64,000 nucleotides of DNA from Atrina japonica (taxonomy: Eukaryota > Mollusca > Bivalvia > Pterioida > Pinnidae), in assembly GCA_030159075.1 (NCBI GenBank), contig BROG01000238.1:471501-535500 (forward strand). Direction: 5' to 3'. Below, piece by piece: positions 1-11,988 of this stretch. The translations under genes and the position numbers were made by a program. Below the pieces are notes generated by a model. That model was not told the DNA's origin and made no database searches. It saw only the letters and a list, made by a program, of their open reading frames with translations. Position 1 is the first letter of the stretch, and every line of letters begins with the position of its first letter.

Positions 1-115
1 TTATTGACAGGTGGCCTTTATAAAAAGGTTTATTCATCAGAGGTTAGGTTTAAATGGCCTTTATAGGCAGGTGCCCTTTATACTGAGGTGGCCTTTCATG
101 CAAATTTGACTGTAT
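1..115. repeat. MITE-like repeat fragment, cut by window edge
   Basis: The stretch carries the phrases GGTGGCCTTTATA, GGCAGGTGCC and CAAATTTGACTGTA. The same phrases recur in the same order at about 41265-41395. The right end, TTTGACTGTA, resembles the inverted termini of other small elements in the window. The left end lies outside the window. Confidence 0.5.
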
Positions 116-1390
116 TTCATTCACAATCATATCACACAAAATTGGTTTTAGAAGTTTGTAAAAAAATTACTTTATTTAAAATACAATCATGTTTATGTTG
201 ATATTGTTTTTTTTAAATACACATTACTTGTACAAAACATATTTTCAAAACACTCGGAAGGTTTTATAAATCATGCATGGCGGATGACGTTCATTTTGAA
301 ATCGATACTGACATTTAATAGTGGTATTAAGTCATCCCTGCCGATTTTTTACCTTTTTATTGCCAACGAAGAAAAGACTAAAGTGAAAAAGTTTTTATCA
401 AACTGACAATCTAAATAATTCCCGCAATAAAATGCATATTACCATCTTGTACCAATCCACCAAACAAGACGATGAAAACACGGATAAAATAAATATGATC
501 CATAATTATGTACATGTTGTAAGTTTTCTACGTCAAATGAATGCTGGAACAAAATACATGATAATATCTTTAAATTTATTTGGGTAATTTTGACTGTCTT
601 TTATTGTCAAAACCCAATTTTCTTTTAATTTATTACAGTTTGTATCAAGATATGTTAAAATGACACATAAATATAGACCTTAATTGTCTTATCGCAAAAT
701 CAGCTTTTTCTTTGATCCATGGGGAGATAATACACATTATTCGTCAGTAACCCAACATTATTAATGTAGAATATGGAAATTTGATCTCAGAAAACAAAGA
801 ATAACATGGTCTCATTATTTTCGTTATAATACAATTTATCCATTTATTATAGACTCTGATTTCAAGGGAGATAATTCATATTAATACCTTACAACTCTGC
901 AATTTTTTTTAACATATCTTAAATCTAATATGGCAGAATTTGATAAAAGAAAGTGCAATTATTATTAATTTAGAGCAACTTGGCCTTGTTTCTTTTTCTT
1001 AAGTATCATTTATATGAAAATGTGTTGATATAAGGGGAGATAATTCACCTTCATTGAAAACATTCTAGCTTTCTTCTTTGATATAACATAATATATGTGG
1101 CATAGTTTATTCTCATTTAAACTTTAAAGGAACTATTAACATTAATTCTGAATGACTTGGCCTTACTTCTTTTATAAATTATGATCACCCGCTAATTGGA
1201 GACAATTTTTAAATATGTATTCTGGGCACTTTGAATTTTTTTAATTGCACAAAATTAGATTTAATCTATGACTATGACATTTTATTTCATTTACAAGTAA
1301 CAGTGAAATGATTGATATCAAATCAATAACAAAGGGAGACAACTCACTGATTCACACAGAAATGTGATTTTTCATATGAATTACTATAAT
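116..1390. other. AT-rich non-coding stretch with three GGGAGATAA motifs
   Basis: No convincing coding sequence was seen. Copies of the mollusc-type motif GGGAGATAA(C/T) lie at about 722, 866 and 1034, with a fourth, GGGAGACAACTC, at about 1334. The copies are 145-300 bp apart. The rest is unstructured AT-rich sequence. Confidence 0.5.
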
Positions 1391-1391
1391 G

Positions 1392-1543
1392 TATAGTGGA
1401 ACCTGTCTGGAAAGCCCACTCTTATAAAAGACCACCGGTCTTTTGAGACCTCATTTTGAAAACCCACTTGGTCAAATAATTCTTCAAATAAAACCACATT
1501 TCAGTGGCAGATGTTGTGGTCTCAGTAGACAGGTTCCGCTGTA
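1392..1543. mobile_element. MITE, CAGTGGAACCTGTCT family (copy 1)
   Basis: The left end reads TAGTGGAACCTGTCT and the right end AGACAGGTTCCGCTGTA. These are imperfect terminal inverted repeats of about 15 bp flanked by TA. The interior has no coding capacity and contains phrases such as AAAAGACCACCGGTCTT that recur in the other copies. TA flanks are typical of Tc1/mariner-mobilised MITEs; that link is inferred. Confidence 0.65.
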
Positions 1544-2060
1544 TAAAAATGTATATTTACTGCTGTTTACATTTATTAACTATATACCTGTATTAACCTA
1601 TCTCATTATTTAGCGGTGACTTCAAGTGACATTTGAGGAACAATGTTATTAGTATGTCATCAGTTTCACCTGTATTAATTTTCATCATGACCACGTTCAT
1701 TTTGTTTTTGACAATGACATGTTTTGTACACTACGTAAAATTTTGTGGTGACGAATTAATTTGCTATCGAGTCACACAATTAATTTCAGATATCGGTATG
1801 ATCACTGCAATCAAAATGAGTCATAATTTGAAGTCAACCGATGATAAAGATGAAATATATATGGTAAACAGGTGTTTCATATTTAGGCCAGATAAACAAT
1901 ACAAACTTGTTACATACATTGAGCACCATATAACACACCTGAATACCAAAGTTTTGCATACAGGTATATAATCCTACATCTACCTATCAATGTCTCACTG
2001 CTTATATAGGGCGACTTATACTTGATATGTCAAATTTTACAAACATACATTTTGTTTTTG
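1544..2060. other. AT-rich non-coding stretch
   Basis: A 112-codon open frame (1633-1971, +) starts at TTG and has no recognisable domain, splice context or database-like motif. I see no reason to treat it as a gene. Nothing else stands out. Confidence 0.4.
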
Positions 2061-2285
2061 TTTTGTTTAAACGATTTCTTATGCCACACTCAACAATTTT
2101 TCTGTCATAAGGTGACGGCCAGTTTTTAATAATCGAGGAGAGAACACCAGTCTTCCACAATTTAACTTGCAAACTTTCTAAAAAATCAGCTCATATTCAG
2201 AGTAGAACTTCAACCATTGCTGATGAGAGGTGAGGACTTCATGGTTTGAAATGCGATGCTCTAATCACTCAGCCACGGAGGCCCC
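2061..2285 (-). repeat. tRNA-derived SINE (family 1), minus orientation
   Basis: The tail TTATGCCACACTCAACAATTT is on the left. The right end, GATGCTCTAATCACTCAGCCA, is the reverse complement of a Pol III box-A-like head (TGGCTGAGTGATTAGAGC). The middle carries the family phrase AACTTTCTAAAAAATCAGCT. At least nine further copies of this family lie in the window. It is inferred to be non-autonomous and LINE-dependent. Confidence 0.65.
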
Positions 2286-2599
2286 TTACATACAATGATA
2301 TATAATGGGTTGAATTAATAAATGATCACCTTTGGTTTATCTTAAGGGCAAACTCAGCTGAGCCTCAAAATATCTAGCTGTGATGTGCTTTATATCTGAA
2401 TCTATTGTACTAAATGACAACAATTAATAAAAAATTTATTTGCTAAAAATCTATCAATATGTCTCAAATAGAGATCAAACCCAAGGCCTTAAGTCCTGTA
2501 TTTTGTCAACTCAACCTTCTGCTATCAATAACATAAAAACCATGTTATATTATTCATTGTTTTTTTCTTTCTTTATATCATATAATCTGGTATGGGACT
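2286..2599. other. AT-rich spacer between two SINE copies
   Basis: No gene or clear repeat was seen. A 65-codon frame (2440-2637) runs into the downstream repeat and is not supported. Confidence 0.4.
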
Positions 2600-2604
2600 C
2601 TGTG

Positions 2605-3003
2605 GCTCTCACCTCTAGTCAGGGCCTCAATGGCTGAGTTGTTGGGACATCACGCTTTATATCCTGATGTCTCTCACCTCTAGTCAGGGCCTCAATGGCT
2701 GAGTTGTTGGGACATCACACGCTTTATATCCTGATGTCTCTCACCTCTAGTCAGGGCCTCAATGGCTGAGTTGTTGGGACATCACGCTTTATATCCTGAT
2801 GTCTCTCACCTCTAGTCAGGGCCTCAATGGCTGAGTTGTTGGGACATCACGCTTTATATCCTGATGTCTCTCACCTCTAGTCAGGGCCTCCATGGCTGAG
2901 TTGTTGGGACATCACGCTTTATACATGAAGTCTATCACCTCTAGTCAGGGCCTCCATGGCTGAGTTGTTGGGACATCACACTGATGTCTCTCACCTCTAG
3001 TCA
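2605..3003 (+). repeat. 65-bp tandem array of a SINE tRNA-like head
   Basis: About seven copies of a 65-bp unit (spacings 65, 67, 65, 65, 64 and 56) contain GGCTGAGTTGTTGGGACATC. This matches the box-A region of SINE family 1 (TGGCTGAGTGGTTAGAGC). Each unit runs from the box-A-like segment to the phrase CTCTCACCTCTAGTCAG. The array leads directly into a single box-B-like segment and SINE body, so only the 5' head of the SINE is multiplied. Confidence 0.75.
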
Positions 3004-3130
3004 GCGCAGGTTCAAACCTTGCTGGAACCTAAGATGATTTTGTGAGAAAGTTTGCCAGTTTACTTGAGAAAGGCCGGTGACATGATGGACTTCTGCAGAT
3101 GCAGTGAGGGTTTTATTTTTTAATATGTCA
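3004..3130 (+). repeat. SINE family 1 body following the repeated head
   Basis: The body has a box-B-like GGTTCAAACC, then GCTGGAACCTAAGATGATTT and GTGAGAAAGTTTGCCAGTTTA. These are the diagnostic body phrases of family 1 in plus orientation. The element is truncated near 3100, before the usual tail. Confidence 0.6.
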
Positions 3131-5107
3131 TACCTACTATAACGTTGTGCTTTACTTCTAATTCTCATTTGAAAATCCTGTGACTTCTGTTTCTTATGCA
3201 AATCACTAATCCGTGAAACAGTATTTTAAATGTACATGTATTTTAAAGTCTCATATATCATTTGAAATTCAAACTCAGATACCTCTGATTGCACGACATA
3301 TGCCCTTCAAACATTGAACAGTCACTTTATAATTTTAAAATTTTCAAGCATCACTCAGATTCAAACTCAGACCCCTCCAACACTGAAGAGTCGCTGTGAG
3401 TTTAAAAGTTTCAGGCATCGTTCTGATTCCAACTCGGATACCTCTTTCTACTTATCAAATACTCTACCACTGAGATACTACAAAACATTCAGGGTTATAA
3501 ATAAAACAACATCCTTCTACAATACCTAAACTTAGCAATAAATATTGATGTCGCAACAATGTTACAATATTTACATGTACTACAAGTGCATACTATCTTG
3601 ACACCGTGTTTATAAAATTAAGGATATCCTTGATAAAGGTTTCAAGTTTAACATATAAATGTACAACTGCAATACAGCATAGTGATATGCATGTATGTAA
3701 AGAGAGAGCATTACTTACCTGTTGGTACAAATTCCTACGTGACTGTATAGTAATCTACTCAAAGATAATAACATATTAAGTATAAGCTCATCCCAAGCAT
3801 CATATCCAAGTGTTTGCTAGTTACAAATTCACTTTTTCTTGTAAAAAAAAAAAGCCACATTTCAGAAATTTATGCATGACAAACAGCCTTACAAACACAC
3901 CATGACGCTTCTGAAAACTACTTTACGCAACCGAATGCTTTATGATATGATACAGAAAGTTGTTTCATGTGGAATAATCTGATATAAAATGCATGAACAA
4001 AAATGTATCATATAGTTTAGCAAAACATTTCCGCTGAAATATGCTACTACTTTTGTAAAGACGGTTATGGCCTGCTTCACATCTCATTCATGCTATATTG
4101 GGGGTGTTCTCATGTTATTAAGGCAAATCGCTATGACTTGCCATTTTGTTTGCTTTCATGAATTATTTGTAAAAAGGCCACAGGTACGGTGAAGTATTAA
4201 TTGTGGGTTCACATCAATGACTCCAGTTATTACTTTATTTCATCTCAGAAGATCGTAAAAAAAAATGTTTAATTTGGAAAATCATTTTCACTCCCTTTTC
4301 ATTTGTAATTTGAAGATTGCATGCTTAATTCTCTACTAACTAATGAAGTTTGGATTCGTCTCTAAATTTTTATTACCTTTATCATTTTCTTATTCAACTC
4401 AATTTTTTGTTGCTAGTTTTTATGCCAAAGCACTAAGATTGAACTGACTATAATAGGAAAACCTTCAATTATGTCTCAAAAGAAAATCGGGGCTTGGAAA
4501 TTGTCATTTATTATGGCATACCTGAAAGCAGCTGATGACACTTTCTATTCCCAAATATACAGAACAAAATGCTGAGCAAAGTAACTAGTTAGCGTACATT
4601 CATTTTGCTGTTGTGGTTTTGTGGTTTTATTCAAAATTCAATGTGTATTTTAATACTCCTTTTGCAGGCATTTACTAAAAAGTCTTAGTAATTAGCTTTG
4701 GTCGATTTTTCATTTAACTCTTTATGTCCTTGTAAGATGGATAATTAAAATATGTTCTTATACATTGTACATGTATGCATTGACAGTAAAGTACTGACCT
4801 GTTTAGTGAGGTGGTCTCTTTATTGAGGTTTATTTATATATCAGACTGTGATTAAGGTTTAATTTTCTAGAGGTTTCCTGGTTATGGTTGTCTTACAGTA
4901 CTGTTCATATTTCATTATAGGTCGCGCTTTCCCCAAATTTCATGAAATTCTTTTTATGAGTATTTCTATATTAAAACATTTTTATTTGTCGAAAAAATAC
5001 CTTTAATTGCATTCTGTTAAAATTTCCTTGCCCACTTAAGAAGCAAGTGTGTGAAAAAGAGCTAACCGGTAGACTGTGTATGACGCACAGGTTTTCACTA
5101 CACATTA
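3131..5107. other. AT-rich non-coding stretch
   Basis: No strong gene was seen. A minus-strand splice-donor-like ACTTAC at 3714-3719 borders a possible 24-nt microexon, too weak to call. Around 4770-4915 there are degenerate phrases (GACCTGTTTAGTGAGGTGGTC) related to the GGAACCTGTCT MITE family. Confidence 0.4.
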
Positions 5108-5228
5108 TGAACATGGTGTCATGTTGTAAATTTTGAATTTACTGGGTGGGTGTAAAGCTGTCATGTTGTCAAATTTGTATTCGCACCCACCCAATAAATT
5201 CAAAATTTACAAAATGACCATGGTATGA
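5108..5228. repeat. Foldback (inverted repeat), 45-bp arms
   Basis: The arms 5108-5152 and 5184-5228 are inverted copies with a few mismatches around a loop of about 31 bp. The core is GTAAATTTTGAATTTACTGG opposite CAATAAATTCAAAATTTAC, with GGGTGGGTG/CACCCACCC next to the loop. This is compatible with a small foldback MITE. There is no coding capacity. Confidence 0.7.
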
Positions 5229-6433
5229 GTACACAGACAAAACTACACATTTTAACTATTTTCGTCTTTACATGAGAGGGCAAATTTGAAATTCAAGTGA
5301 AATTTTCCAGCTATTTAATTGAAGCACGGAAAATACATGCCATCCATGAGCATATAGTGATGTAGGGCGAATTTAAGAGAGGGTGAATGTTTTCTGTCAA
5401 ATGAGGGCAAAAATAACCAGCGGCAAAAGTTTCCAAGTAGACAGTAAACAAACAAACATTTGTGATTTTGTCCTACAAAAAATGCCAAGTATAATTCATT
5501 ATTGACACAGTTTGTAATGTTTCCAGTCTAATAGACTTTATCAGAATTTGCATGACTCCTCAATGAAAGGTCATAAGTTCAAGTCTATATAAAGTCAATA
5601 TAACTACCGATTCCCTGCTGGTATCTTAAATTAGAGGGTAGAGATCAAGGTGTTGTTATAGAGTCTGTTTTAAAAACATTCAAGAATCTTATAATATACT
5701 CCAGGCAAGGTCATTTCGCCAGGCTTTTGTAAAAATAAATCTTTGTCGCTTTGATAAAATAAAGAATACGAGTTACATGTTGCTATAGCTTACCTGCTGA
5801 CAACATATAAAGTGGTGAGAAATCTACATAACGCGAATCAGTGTGAAGCTTTGAAATCGACATAGATCAATCAAAGTCTCAATGCTTTCTTCCTGTCATT
5901 TTGTCAATTTGACTGCATAAAAACTTTCCATTTTTAAAGTTCAAATGATACATGTACATTGGGGTATATGAACCTCACCGTTTTAATTACGATAAGGGGA
6001 GGACGGAGACATGCGTAAACTATGCAATTAACACGACATGAAGCACTTGCAGATGTGTCAATTAAAAAACCCATTCACTAGTTGATCATTAATAAATTCC
6101 AGTCAGGACACTGACTGAACTTTAAATATTATAATTAAAAATTCTGTCGCATTAAACGGTGATGTACCAATTATTACAGCAAGTAATTGGCAGTCTCGAG
6201 TTGTTATTTTTTTTATATTTAATATAATGTAAACAAACTAAATATTTTCTGCATTACAGTAAAGACTTGTCAAATAATTACATTGCTGTTCTAGCTAATT
6301 TACTTTTTAAATTTCATGTAACTCTTGATTCAAAACCCTATAATTCTTCAATATTTTGCAAAAAAATATTAAATAATACATGTCTGTTAAGCAGAAATAT
6401 GACAATCATTTTATTATTTTACCAAATATAAAA
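5229..6433. other. AT-rich non-coding stretch
   Basis: I saw no gene, RNA gene or clear repeat. A minus-strand donor-like GCTTACCTG near 5781 has no convincing exon attached. Confidence 0.4.
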
Positions 6434-7439
6434 ATCTCTAGAGCCACTATCCTAGGTTTACTATCATCTCCAGAGCTATCCTAGGTTTACTATCATCTCT
6501 AGAGCTACTCTAGGTTTATAATCATATCTAGAGCTATCATAGGTTTACTACCATCTCTAGAGTTACTCTAGGTTTACTACCATCTCTAGAGCTACTGTAG
6601 GTTTACAATCATCTCTAGAGCTATCCTAGGTTTACAATCATCTCTAGAGCAATCCTAGGTTTACTACCATCTCTAGAGCAACTCTAGATTTACTACCATA
6701 TCTAGGGCTACTCTAGGTTTACTACTATCTCTAGAGCTACTCTAGGTTTACTACTATCTCTAGAGCTACTCTAGGTTTACAATCATCTCTAGGGCTATCC
6801 TAGGTTTACTACCATCTCTAGAGCTACTCTAGGTTTACTACTATCTCTAGAGCTACTCTAGGTTTACAATCATCTCTAGGGCTATCCTAGGTTTACTACC
6901 ATCTCTAGAGCTACTCTAGGTTTACAATCATCTCTAGAGCTATCCTAGGTTTATAATCATATCTAGAGCTATCCTAGGTTTACTACCATCTCTAGAGCTA
7001 TCCTAGGTTTACTACCATCTCTAGAGCTACTCTAGGTTTACTACCATCTCTAGAGCTACTCTAGGTTTACAATCATCTCTAGAGCAATCCTAGGTTTACT
7101 ACCATCTCTAGAGCTACTCTAGGTTTACTACTATTTCTAGAGCTACTCTAGGTTTACAATCATCTCTAGAGCTATCCTAGGTTTACTACCATCTCTTGAG
7201 CTACTCTAGGTTTACTAACATCTCTAGAGCTACTAGGTTTACAATCATCTCAAGAGCTATCCTAGGTTTACTACCAACCATTATTGCTATCCTAAATTTA
7301 CTACCATATTTCTAGAGCTGTCCTAGGATTACAACCTTATGTATCCCTGGGCTATCCTAGGTTTTCAACCTTAAGTACATGTAATACAACCATATGTTTA
7401 CAACCTTGTGTTTCTCTTAGGCTATCCTAGGTTTACAAC
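6434..7439. repeat. 29-bp minisatellite rich in CTAG
   Basis: About 33 tandem copies of a 29-bp unit have the core TCTCTAGAGCTACTCTAGG. Each unit carries the palindrome CTCTAGAG and a CTAGG or CCTAGG. Variants swap ACTCTAGG for ATCCTAGG and CTACCATC for CAATCATC. The right end (7260-7439) decays into degenerate copies. Confidence 0.9.
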
Positions 7440-7487
7440 AGACAAATTTGTAGATTTACCAGTTTGTAGTATGAATATATAAGTATA

Positions 7488-8130
7488 TATATCAACATGG
7501 GTCATACTGATAAAAAATCATCATGGGGTCATGATTATTGAATTGTCAACATGGGGTCATCACAATTCACTTAACAGCAAAGGGTCAACACAAAAGAATT
7601 AATAGCATGAGGTCATCATAATAAAATAGCCAGTATGGGGTCATCATGATAAACTAAACAGCATGGGGTAACTATGATAGAATTAACAAAAAGGGGTAAC
7701 CATGATAGAATAAACAGCATGGGGTAACTATGATAGAATTAACAGCATGGGGTGACCATGACAGAATAAACAACATGAGGTATCTATGATAGAATTAACA
7801 GCATGGGGTAACCATGATAGAATAAACAGCATCAGGTAACCATGATAGAATTAACAGCATGGGGTATCCATGACAGAATAAACAGAATGGGGTAACCATG
7901 ATAGAATTAACAGCATGGGGTATCCATGACAGAATAAACAGAATGGGGTAACCATGATAGAATTAACAGCATGGGGTATTCATGACAGAATAAACAGCAT
8001 GGGGTATCCATGACAGAATAAACAGAATGGGATATCCATGACAGAGTAAACAGAATGGGGTATCCATGATAGAATTAACAGCATGGGGTCGATCATGATG
8101 CATGGGTCAAATATTAAATTATCCACATGG
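7488..8130. repeat. 28-bp minisatellite
   Basis: About 21 copies of a 28-bp unit share the core CAGCATGGGGTAACCATGAT. Early copies (7490-7640) are divergent (CAACATGGGGTCATCA) and the later ones are regular. It lies about 50 bp from the unrelated 29-bp array. Confidence 0.85.
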
Positions 8131-8960
8131 ATTTATTCAATGATTAAGTTTTAAGATAATAATTAGTATTAGGTGAACCTATTCTAAAAATGACACTATT
8201 TTGAACAAATCTGACATGTACCTTACAGTACAATGTACATACCATATATATGTATCAATTTCATCTTTGGTTCACCTGTACTATAACAGTATCATATTCA
8301 TTTCTTACTTACATGTTGTATCTTTTAGACTATGGTGCTGCCTAGATGGGTGTCTATTAGTATGTTGTCTATATCAATACTTAGTAGGTTTGTAATACCA
8401 TAACTCACTCACACTGTTAGCTCCAATTACTACAATTGAAACCCTTAAGAAAGAAGAGACCCACCCACCTCATCCTTTAACAACTAATTAATCAAATCAC
8501 TTTCAAATTTGTCTGTCATTTACTCCTGACATCTACCATACCCAATTTGTAATTGATATCTTTTGAAGCATTGTTAGATCACACTTTGTGATATGCCTAA
8601 GCTAATCATGTAATCGCTGTGGTTAGCTGACTAACAATATGGCTTCATGGCTCCTCAGGCCAAAGTTTAATACATGTCCAAGTAATTACTTAAATCTGAG
8701 GTAACATTTAATTTCATAAAAATTATTTGACAAGTCCTAAATTGTTTTACGCTTAACCAAGTACATGGAAATGGTATTGGATGCTTGGAGGCCATACAAA
8801 GGGAAGTCAGAAAATTCACAGGTATATTATTTTTTAAAAACATGAGATATACATAATTGGAGCAATTTATTGTAATTTCTTTTGTTTAAGACGGGACATA
8901 ATTAAACTTTCATGTTTAAGTATTCAAAGAAAAAAATCAGTGATATCAGTATCTGAATGA
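8131..8960. other. AT-rich non-coding stretch
   Basis: No gene is supported. A minus-strand donor-like CTTACTTACATG at 8304-8315 lies beside a possible 29-nt exon that is too short to judge. Confidence 0.4.
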
Positions 8961-8967
8961 GGTAAAT

Positions 8968-8969
8968 GA

Positions 8970-9005
<36 letters not shown>
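8968..9005. repeat. (GAAA)n microsatellite
   Basis: About nine perfect GAAA units, ending in GAGAAA. Confidence 0.95.
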
Positions 9006-10334
9006 GAAATTGATTGATTAATTTTGGATATGCAAAATCAACATTCTTTATGTGTTTTACACCACAATTAACCATTTTTCAGTTATGTGGTGGATGTGGT
9101 TACTGGTCCTGGTTACAAAGTACAAATGTATCGGGGAAGAGACCACGGACCTTCGACAAGTAAACAGTTCAAATTAAAGACAACTATATAATTATTTGGT
9201 TATGTATATTTATCTTGTACACTTATATCATTTGTGTTGTTTGTTTTCAAATTTGAATTTTTTATACATCTATCTAGGACATATTAAGTGTGTAATGTGT
9301 AAAATTTGTTTTAACACTCTCTCAATAAACATAACACACACACACACGTAACAACATAGATCTCTAATTTCAAATGTCTTCTAAAGTCATTATTGAAATT
9401 CCCTTACAAAGTGTCAGACCCAAACAAGTGTTTGTGACATACTGATGCCCAAGGGCACATAAATCATTGTTCAACAGGTGTTAGTTCTTATCTCCATTTG
9501 TTAATCAATTTATCATAATATTCAACAAAAAAGACCTTGGCATTCAATTGCTTTTAGCACTGTCATAGCTACATGAAACTATTTTTTTCACACTTGATAT
9601 AAAAGAAACAGTTTTGTGCGAACAAATGTTAACACACCAGTCAAGTACCTGCTTATTTTGTGTAGACATTTGATATGTTTGTGTAAGTCTGAACGAGCCA
9701 AGCCAATTAAGTGAAACAGGTAAATATTTGTGTTTAGACAATTAAACAAACAATAATAAACAATCACAACCTTATCACTTCTGCACTATCAAAATGTTAT
9801 CCATTTAAACAATTAGCTGTAAATATTGTTGGTAAAATTAGCAAAGACATTTATAAAAATGATATGAAATAAGGCAAATTAAGATGAACTAGACTAGACT
9901 AAACTAAAATGAATATACAGGTATACTACATGAAAAAACAAGGGGCCAATGGCCACATAGTTCTTTAGGCAAATTCAGGTAATAGCTTTACTCAAGTTAT
10001 TCAACTCCACAGCTCATATTTATGCAGCACCCGTCCATTCCTCCAATCCACATTTTATATAATGCCTTGTACACAGCAATGCATTATCAATCAAATGACA
10101 AGACTAAGTCGACTGGTTTTTGGCACAAAAATCACACAAATTAATTGATTAAAAATTAACCGTACCATGTGATTCTGAAATGAACAGGAACCATTGTATT
10201 GATGGGACACATATTCTGTTTTAAATTTGAACATTACATGCCCCCATTCTATCGCAATCCGTTCTATAAGTGAACGTACACAAACAGACGATAGCATTAG
10301 TTATTGGAGCTCCAAAGAACTAAATAGAAGCATC
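9006..10334. other. AT-rich non-coding stretch with a short (AC)n
   Basis: A run of ACACAC lies at 9333-9347. No gene or larger repeat is evident. Confidence 0.4.
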
Positions 10335-10337
10335 AAG

Positions 10338-10552
10338 GATGTACCATGACATACTGACCTCAACCATTAACCTTATGACCTATGTACCATGTCATACTGA
10401 CCTCAACCATTAACCTTATGACCTATATACCATGTCATACTGACCTCAACCATTAACCTTAAGACCTATAAACCATGACATACTGACCTCAACCATTAAT
10501 CTTATGACCTATGTACCATGTCATACTGACCTCGACCTTATGACCTATACAA
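10338..10552. repeat. 43-bp tandem repeat, about five copies
   Basis: The unit contains CATACTGACCTCAACCATTA followed by ACCTTATGACCTAT. Copies differ by a few substitutions and the last is shortened. Confidence 0.85.
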
Positions 10553-11988
10553 CAAAAGGTCTAAAAGACTATTTTTATTCTCTACTTATCCATCACATTT
10601 ACATGTACCTATATAGAGGAAATATTTGAAAACTAATTCATTTCTGTAATCATATATTTACATTGTATACAATTGGCTTATTTTTAATATGAGAGCCTTA
10701 ACTACCAATATAACCCCAGACTCCGGGGAATGAATTTAAAAATTTTTTGTACAGGCCTAACCATAGTATCTATCTACCAAATTTATTTTTGACATGCCCC
10801 AAAGCGATGAACATTTTAAAAACTTTCTACATGTACACCCTTGATAGCCCATGGGAGCAAGAATGACATTTTATGCCTTGATACCCCATAAGAGCAGGAG
10901 TAACTTTCCCTGCCCTTGATGTCCCAAGGGAGCAAGTGTAACTTGCCACCTCCTTTATATGCATGATACACACCTGCACAATATATATGTATCTATGGCA
11001 ACAGATTGCAATACCACACCTGAAAGATCATGGTGACCTAAATTCAAAGAAATGGTGCCATGCTTATTCAATACTAGGATGTAGTATACTTAAACAATTT
11101 TGAAATTTGGATTAATTTCAGGAAATCTGGAAAATGTAAACTTACCATCATCAGAGCTAATTATCAGATCTATCCCTGGACAAACAAAGATTATAAATAA
11201 AACAGGTAATTCCTGATTCAATACAATCACTTTCGGTGCTCCACGAACTGGTGACCACTACAAGACTATGTCAATACTAGTGTATAAATCTTCTTCACTT
11301 CATCATATTTCAAATACCATTATATACCAGATTGTAGCACACAAAGCCCCGTTATACAATCTTAATGGTCATTAAATATTGATCAGGTAAACAAATTAAC
11401 TCCTCGGATAATAATGTTAAATACTGACGACATATTGTCCATACAAAAGTCAGCGCCAAATTTCTCAAGTATAATCTTATTTACTGTTGGACTAGTTCTT
11501 ACCTATAGATATACACATCTTCATATATAATTAACTTCACATTAACAACTTATGAATTCCAAGATAAAAACTCTAAAAGCCTGTAAAGTACATGCTCAGT
11601 GTTCCTGTATTTTCATATCTGTATATCTTTTTCTTTCAATATTGGGAGTATAACTTTTGAAGGTTATACTGGACAACTTATCTTTGATATGTAATATGTT
11701 TGCGGGTATATGTGTGGTTATAGTTCTACAAGTTAGTATGCTGATCAAGTTATATATTGTGCATTTGAAGTTTAACAAGGGTATTGCTTCTGTGCATATC
11801 TGATGCATCTTTTGTATTTGTATCAAATTAGGAAAAATGATTTGAGCACATGTAAATGCAATTGACTCTATTTTAAATGTATTTGCCACTGCATGAATTC
11901 ATATTTCATTATGATCATGGTCTGTACACCAAATTGGGATTTTTTGTTCATCTGTGTTTCATGTGTCTTTTGCATTGGGAACATACCT
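10553..11988. other. AT-rich stretch with a weak triplicate and a possible small exon
   Basis: Three degenerate copies of a phrase like CTTGATAGCCCATGGGAGCA lie at 10840-10960. On the minus strand 11146-11175 lies between an acceptor-like TTTGTTTGTCCAG and a donor-like GTAAGTTT, and its open frame reads IDLIISSDD. At 30 nt this is suggestive only. Confidence 0.3.

Noticed and set aside
6434..8130. CRISPR array
   Set aside because: The units are contiguous minisatellite repeats without unique spacers, and the DNA is eukaryotic.
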